Shown here: piece after piece, positions 59,935 through 64,000 of the stretch
Layout: every line of letters starts with the position of its first letter
How positions within the stretch are numbered: position 1 is the first letter of the stretch
Source of the DNA: Dyella ginsengisoli LA-4
GTDB taxonomy: Bacteria; Pseudomonadota; Gammaproteobacteria; Xanthomonadales; Rhodanobacteraceae
Direction: 5' to 3'
Assembly (NCBI RefSeq): GCF_000334915.1
Contig: NZ_AMSF01000019.1
Coordinates: 19,747-83,746, forward strand
DNA: 64,000 bases
Notes under the pieces: generated by a model
What the model saw: the letters and a program-made list of their open reading frames with translations, nothing else
Told to the model about the DNA's origin: nothing
Databases searched by the model: none
Translations under genes and position numbers: made by a program

Positions 59935-60040
59935 CATGAAATAAATAACATGAATCCGATTGCGCATAATATAGATTATGTAATCAATTCAAAGACTTAC
60001 ATTATACGCCGCTTTTATTTTGAGCGCAACTTTGCGGACT
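59935..60040 (+). promoter_or_regulatory. AT-rich promoter region of the 60-64 kb operon
   Basis: About 100 bp with strikingly low GC in an otherwise GC-rich window. It contains a palindromic ATAATATAGATTAT and -10-like TATACG/ATTATA boxes with TTCAAA about 10-20 bp upstream. It may be a strong promoter, a binding site for H-NS-like proteins (MvaT or XrvA type), or the scar of an acquired segment. Confidence 0.5.
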
Positions 60041-60065
60041 CTCGGAATCCGCTGGAGTGACCGAA

Positions 60066-60332
60066 ATGCCCGACAGCTCTACCTGGAAACTGCACGAGAA
60101 GATCCGCGCCGAGTGGCAGATGCCACCTGTTCCGGCCGGCTATGACGAAGTCACCGCCGTGGAAGAAGAGCCATACCGCTGGCGCCCGGATTTTGTCGCC
60201 TGGGAGAAGCCGGGCTTCGCATCGCAAGACAAGGCCGTGCCGCCATCCGCGTTACCGGCATGGCCCTGGCAAGAAGGTTTCACCCCAACCGCAGCCGACT
60301 GGCTGGCGATTGGCTTTTTCCCGTTCACCTAA
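60066..60332 (+). CDS. Unknown small protein rich in Trp and Pro
   Basis: An 88-residue protein starting at ATG 60066, with GGAG eight bases upstream; an in-frame GTG lies at 60057. It is rich in Trp and Pro (YRWRPDFVAWEKPGF, PAWPWQEGFTPTAADW), which suggests an extended or surface-exposed structure. Not recognised. Confidence 0.58.
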   Translation: MPDSSTWKLHEKIRAEWQMPPVPAGYDEVTAVEEEPYRWRPDFVAWEKPGFASQDKAVPPSALPAWPWQEGFTPTAADWLAIGFFPFT

Positions 60333-60346
60333 CAAGGAAGCTCAGC

Positions 60347-60838
60347 ATGAAGCGCAGTGTGTTCTCGATCGTGTTCGGTCTTATCTCCGCCGCCGCGGCG
60401 GCGAGCCCCGCAACCAAACCCCAGCTCAAAGTCCAGCTGTCCGTTACCAGCGGCGACAAGGTCATCGCCACTTTCGTGCAAACCACGGGCGATCGAGAAC
60501 CCATGCGGTTCTCAGGTGTCGCGGATGGCGGGCAGCAATACGAAGTCGAGCTGACCCCGGCGCTTTTGCCCGACATGCCCGGCCAGGTGATGATTCGCTC
60601 CAGCCTTGTCGTCGTAGCGCCCACCGCGCCCGACGTCATCAAGGTCAAGGGCGCCGCGCCGCTGCCCCTGCAGGGCCAAAACACCTGCGACACGGCCGCG
60701 ATCAATCGCTGGCCCCTCGGAACCGCCAGCAAGATCCTCAGTGGGGGTGACACCAATCTCCCCGGCGGCGACAAGACTCCTATTCCGGGATGCTCGCTCA
60801 CCGTGAAGGTGACCGAAGCCGCACCCGACAACGGCTGA
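60347..60838 (+). CDS. Unknown secreted protein
   Basis: The 163-residue product has a signal peptide (SVFSIVFGLISAAAAAS) and a beta-rich mature part (QLKVQLSVTSGDKVIATFVQ) with two cysteines that could form a disulfide (NTCDTAA, PGCSLTV). It starts 14 bp after the preceding gene behind AAGGAAG. A periplasmic or surface role is inferred. Confidence 0.65.
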   Translation: MKRSVFSIVFGLISAAAAASPATKPQLKVQLSVTSGDKVIATFVQTTGDREPMRFSGVADGGQQYEVELTPALLPDMPGQVMIRSSLVVVAPTAPDVIKVKGAAPLPLQGQNTCDTAAINRWPLGTASKILSGGDTNLPGGDKTPIPGCSLTVKVTEAAPDNG

Positions 60839-60849
60839 GGTAGCGCACC

Positions 60850-61293
60850 ATGACCGACTACACCGATCTCGTGCGCGACTTGGGCGAGCCGATCCTGAGC
60901 GACGCCGACGCCCTTCACTGCCTGTCTGAAGGCGATTACGTGTTCGCCTTTCACGACATGGACGACGAGCCGATTCGGGTCACCGACCCGGACGTGCTCA
61001 AGGGTTACACCCACGACCAGCTGATGGTTGTTCCGCACGATGCCGTGGCGCAGCGCCTCGAACGCCTCAAGGACAACGTCAAGCAGCTGACGGACTCCCT
61101 GCAACTGGCCGGCGGCTCAGGTTTGCCGCTCAGCGAAGCGGACCACAAGGATCTGAGAGACGCGACGCAGGACCTGGCGGACTTCACCAGCAAGAACGCC
61201 CAGTTGCTCGGCATCGCTCCGCGCAGCACCGCCGCGCCGGCCACCGCGGACGCGCCCTCCCCGACCGCTGCCGCACCAGCCCCGGCGCACTGA
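60850..61293 (+). CDS. Unknown protein sharing a C-terminal domain with the zeta-like toxin
   Basis: The 147-residue product has an N-terminal part of about 65 residues (LSEGDYVFAFHDMDDEPIRV) and a helical domain (DSLQLAGGSGLPLSEADHKD, LRDATQDLADF) that aligns without gaps to residues 380-440 of the zeta-like protein at 40903, with roughly 24 of 55 identical positions. The tail is Ala/Pro-rich. A shared helical domain in two operons suggests a common binding partner, for example an adaptor or secretion signal; this is inference. Confidence 0.66.
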   Translation: MTDYTDLVRDLGEPILSDADALHCLSEGDYVFAFHDMDDEPIRVTDPDVLKGYTHDQLMVVPHDAVAQRLERLKDNVKQLTDSLQLAGGSGLPLSEADHKDLRDATQDLADFTSKNAQLLGIAPRSTAAPATADAPSPTAAAPAPAH

Positions 61294-61314
61294 GCCCACG
61301 CGTAGGAGCGTGCT

Positions 61315-61692
61315 ATGAGCAATCTCGCGGATATCGACCCGACACGTTCAATCACCGTCGACCCGGGCTATCTGGGGGGCGGCGTCATGTTGAAGCGCGT
61401 CGCCCCCACGGTCGACCTGCCGGCCGAATTCACGGCCGGCTTCATCGACTGGCTCAAGGTGCACGGCTGGAGCGCCCGCTTGGAACGCGACCTGCAGTGC
61501 ATCGCAGTTAACGACCAGAACGAGGATCTGCTGAGCACCTGGCTATCCATGGACGAGTTCGAGCGCCTGCTTGATGACGCCAAGGAGCTGCGGGACCTGG
61601 ACGCGATCCGTGGCCTGGTGCCCGGGTGGAAAGCCAAGGATGCGGATCGCATCTTCATCGACGGCGTCTGGAAGGATCCGCCGGGGGCCTGA
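61315..61692 (+). CDS. Unknown soluble protein
   Basis: A 125-residue acidic protein (FEREL-type helices, LSMDEFERLLDDAKELRDLD) without signal peptide. Its stop overlaps the next start (TGATG), so the two are coupled. Not recognised. Confidence 0.62.
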   Translation: MSNLADIDPTRSITVDPGYLGGGVMLKRVAPTVDLPAEFTAGFIDWLKVHGWSARLERDLQCIAVNDQNEDLLSTWLSMDEFERLLDDAKELRDLDAIRGLVPGWKAKDADRIFIDGVWKDPPGA

Positions 61693-62417
61693 TGCGCGAC
61701 GATGCACTCACTCAGGCCTGCCGGCGGCTGGTGGCGTTCAAGGATCACCTGGACGCCTACCTGTTCAACGCCCACAAGTTGGGCTTCCGAAGTCACGCGA
61801 TATGCGCGTCGCTTGCAGGCCTGTTCACCACTGATCCATGGGGCGTGACGGCCATAGGGCCGCACGCCTTCATGAAACACGCGTTCCCATTCGTCGATCG
61901 CGAGAGCCGACCGACGTCGCAGGTGCCGATGCCATTGGATCCGCGGCTGGTCCTGTCCGGTACCTATGAAACCTACGAGCCGACCGCGACCGAATCGGTC
62001 CAGCCGGAGGCCGTCATGGACTGGTCGGACTTGATGGTCACCGACCCCAAGGGCGATTGGTCAACGCACTACCACGCGCCACGTATAGCCAGAGTCGGCG
62101 ACCTGCCGTTGTTCTACGCCCTGGAAGGTAAGAACCGCGTGCTGCTCTTCAAGCGGTACCGGCGAACGATGCACGCCTTCGTTCGGATGCTTTCCTTTCC
62201 GCCGGCAGAGCGGATGACGCTGCTGCCCCTTGTGCCGTTCGGCCAATACGCCGTGGAGTACGGCGGCGAGCACCATGTGCTCCCCTTCCCCGGCCCTACG
62301 GTCGACGTGCTGCGAGCATACGGCGTGAAGGAAGCGCGCAAGACAATAAGCCTGGGCGCCTGGCGAGAAGCGCGTCGGATTCGCAGGCGCCTGGTCGGTT
62401 ACCAGATGCTCCGCTGA
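61692..62417 (+). CDS. Unknown protein of 241 residues
   Basis: Starts at ATG 61692, overlapping the previous stop. It is soluble, with FNAHKLGFRSHAICASLAGL near the N-terminus and a strand-rich middle (RVGDLPLFYALEGKNRVLLF). The C-terminus is basic (AWREARRIRRRLVGYQML), possibly nucleic-acid binding. No family recognised. Confidence 0.65.
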   Translation: MRDDALTQACRRLVAFKDHLDAYLFNAHKLGFRSHAICASLAGLFTTDPWGVTAIGPHAFMKHAFPFVDRESRPTSQVPMPLDPRLVLSGTYETYEPTATESVQPEAVMDWSDLMVTDPKGDWSTHYHAPRIARVGDLPLFYALEGKNRVLLFKRYRRTMHAFVRMLSFPPAERMTLLPLVPFGQYAVEYGGEHHVLPFPGPTVDVLRAYGVKEARKTISLGAWREARRIRRRLVGYQMLR

Positions 62418-62450
62418 CCAGACGGCGGCGCTCGATCACAAGGACACACG

Positions 62451-63764
62451 ATGCACTTCGCACGCGCAACGCTTCCCAACGGTGACTCCTGCGTCGTGGA
62501 CGCTCACGGCAAGCCGCTGGGCAACTCCGATGCCGACCGGCCAATCTTTCACATCCTGCCTAAGCTGTTCGTGCTCCCTCAGCTAATTCGCCCCCACAGA
62601 GGCGAAGGCCTGCGTCCCAAGGACATCACGCTGCAGATCGAAACCACCTTGCCCGGCGGATTGCTGCCGGAGGGTGGTATCGTGATTCGGCAGCCGTACC
62701 CGAACAACCGCTATTTCGTCGCTGGCTCGACGATGATCCGCAACGGCTGGATCATGCCGCTTCCACAGGGCGTCGATCGCTTCGAGGTCCAGTTGCGCTG
62801 GTGCATAGAAAGCGAGTGTCTGCGGCCGCACTACGGCGCCACACGGATGGAGATGATCCACCGCATCATCATCCAGCTGTTGGAGGGATCGGGCCGCACC
62901 TATTCGATGGACGCGAACAACTGGCCGCACGTCGACGGTCCGACGTTTGCACGATCCCCCATCTCGGTTTTGCACATCGACGGCGATCACACCGAGGACG
63001 ACTTTACGCGGGGCCGGCACATCACGAGGCACGGTGCCCAGGGCAACCCGGAGGCCTCCGGCCGGGCCGAGTTCATCATCGACGAGAGCGTTGCGATCCC
63101 GGGCGTTCCGCTTGCGAAAGCATGGTCGATCGACGCGCACCAGGCCGAGCAGCTGCATGAGGTGCGCCAGAGCACGAAGATCATCGGCGATGCTGACAGC
63201 CACCTTGCAAACGGCGCGCAGGTGATGCCGGCGAAGATCTTTATTGAAGCAGTGGCCCTCGCACGAAGAATTCCCGCAGGACCACGCTCGAAGTTCAGGC
63301 GATCGGTGGCCGACGTCGCGGCCGGCATGGAACAGCACCCAGCCATGAAGATGCTGTGCGACTGGTGGGATAGCGTCCAGCCGGCGGGCGAGCCCATGCG
63401 CGCCGGATCTGCCATGCCGCTGGTGCGAGTCCGCGATGATGGCGAGTATTGGTGGGGCTACTACGAGATCCCGAACTGCCAGGTCGCTGGCTTCAATCCC
63501 ACCGGAGCGAACGCGGCACGGATCGGCGACTTAATCCTCGTCCTGTTCACCGCAAAGCAGGAACACGCCACGTTCGGCGAGGGCGATTTCGGCATGCAGC
63601 TGTACCACCCGAATGGCGATGAAGCCTCGCTCATCGGTTGCAGCAAGGCTGACTATCTAGCCGGCGAGCAAGACGAAGCCTGGTTCGCTCTCCGTGCTTT
63701 GCAGGATTTCCCCGATCGGTTCCCGGCGGCCTGGGATCAACTTCTGTCTAATGGCCGCTGGTAA
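62451..63764 (+). CDS. Unknown protein of 437 residues
   Basis: The last gene of the 60-64 kb operon, 33 bp after the previous one. It has no signal peptide or membrane segment. Segments that look conserved are DRFEVQLRWCIESECLRPHY, LHIDGDHTEDDFTRGRHITR, and EYWWGYYEIPNCQVAGFNPT. The IDGDH and several His/Asp residues could bind metal, but I recognise no enzyme family. Confidence 0.65.
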   Translation: MHFARATLPNGDSCVVDAHGKPLGNSDADRPIFHILPKLFVLPQLIRPHRGEGLRPKDITLQIETTLPGGLLPEGGIVIRQPYPNNRYFVAGSTMIRNGWIMPLPQGVDRFEVQLRWCIESECLRPHYGATRMEMIHRIIIQLLEGSGRTYSMDANNWPHVDGPTFARSPISVLHIDGDHTEDDFTRGRHITRHGAQGNPEASGRAEFIIDESVAIPGVPLAKAWSIDAHQAEQLHEVRQSTKIIGDADSHLANGAQVMPAKIFIEAVALARRIPAGPRSKFRRSVADVAAGMEQHPAMKMLCDWWDSVQPAGEPMRAGSAMPLVRVRDDGEYWWGYYEIPNCQVAGFNPTGANAARIGDLILVLFTAKQEHATFGEGDFGMQLYHPNGDEASLIGCSKADYLAGEQDEAWFALRALQDFPDRFPAAWDQLLSNGRW

Positions 63765-63784
63765 TCGATCGCCCTGGTCACCGA

Positions 63785-64000
63785 CTAACCACTCCGTCCA
63801 GGCTCCCCGTCGGTCGGCGGGTTGCCCAGCCGACCGGGCCAGTTATCCACAGCGATACCAACAGCTTCTGTGGATAGCTCGCGATCGCGTGCGAGCTTCC
63901 GCCACGCCCGGCTGTTGCCGGTCGTCCTGCGGTAGACAGGGGCACCGGCCGCGCCCTGCAGGCTTGCCGCTACCTCCTGCCGCGATACAGACCAGGCGCG
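63785..64000 (-). CDS. C-terminal end of an unknown gene cut by the window edge
   Basis: A minus-strand frame is open from the right edge for 71 residues and stops at 63785. The sequence (QEVAASLQGAAGAPVYRRTT, WRKLARDRELSTEAVGIAVD) is plausible protein with a helical start and a polar Gly/Pro-rich end. It converges on the 62451 gene. I cannot identify it. Confidence 0.4.
   Translation of the reverse strand, partial: RAWSVSRQEVAASLQGAAGAPVYRRTTGNSRAWRKLARDRELSTEAVGIAVDNWPGRLGNPPTDGEPGRSG

Noticed and set aside
63843..63877. Two DnaA-box-like sequences in inverted orientation (TTATCCACA and TGTGGATAG)
   Set aside because: They fall inside a plausible minus-strand gene end, no iterons or AT-rich segment are nearby, and a full iteron origin exists at 10.9 kb.

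Overview
This window reads as a large part of a conjugative plasmid from a high-GC proteobacterium. A Xanthomonadales host (Xanthomonas, Stenotrophomonas or relatives) is my best guess, from base composition, the DUF5623-like protein and the style of the plasmid genes. I could not run a database search. No chromosomal housekeeping genes, rRNA, tRNA, CRISPR array or intact insertion sequence are visible.

Layout. (1) At 1-9249, minus strand, lies the core of a type IVB (IncI/Dot-Icm-like) secretion machine in Legionella icm gene order: IcmL/DotI, IcmK/DotH, IcmE/DotG, IcmG/DotF, IcmC/DotE, IcmD, IcmJ/DotN, IcmB/DotO, then a gene cut by the window edge. (2) At 9.4-14.1 kb is the replication and stability block: a Rep_3-type initiator, a two-part iteron array with AT-rich segment, a hairpin-rich stretch, parA, parB and a KorA/TrfB-like repressor. 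(3) At 14.2-19.2 kb is an IncP-like DNA-processing block: TraM/TraL/TraK-like genes face a MobC/NikA-like protein and a NikB-like relaxase across a probable oriT. (4) At 19.4-22.3 kb are DotD, DotC, DotB and IcmT (TraH-I-J-K), followed by a split methylase/helicase to 28.1 kb. (5) At 28.2-30.8 kb are small unknown genes and a possible regulator. (6) At 30.8-38.0 kb, minus strand, lies a trb operon: DotM, a DsbC-like TrbB, a DnaG-like primase, the DotL coupling protein, a HerA-like ATPase and a small protein. (7) At 38.3-42.3 kb is an operon of unknown genes ending in a zeta-toxin-like kinase. (8) At 42.4-43.7 kb is a DUF5623-like gene. (9) At 44.0-59.1 kb is a type IVB thin-pilus locus (lytic transglycosylase, PilL, PilN, PilP-like, PilO, PilP-like, PilQ, PilR, PilS, PilV), a lipoprotein autotransporter subtilase, an orphan HigA and a displaced PilM. 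(10) At 59.1-64.0 kb are two operons of unknown small proteins and a gene cut by the right edge.

How it fits together. The dispersed transfer loci share a near-palindromic 27-bp promoter/operator (sites near 6027, 9275, 19369, 29364, 38040 and 44582), which suggests one transfer regulon. A second 18-bp palindrome (11676, 14039, 14111, 22263, weaker at 59396) is probably bound by KorA or ParB. The backbone is mosaic: IncI-like secretion and pilus genes combined with IncP-like KorA and TraK-L-M genes.

Most unusual items: a tandem pair of related small genes nested out of frame inside the relaxase gene; a third nested gene inside the methylase gene; a duplicated 78-bp hairpin element with a compensatory stem change; a structured, T-run-terminated RNA candidate at 38182-38299; and a zeta-like toxin whose C-terminal domain recurs as part of a separate protein 19 kb away.
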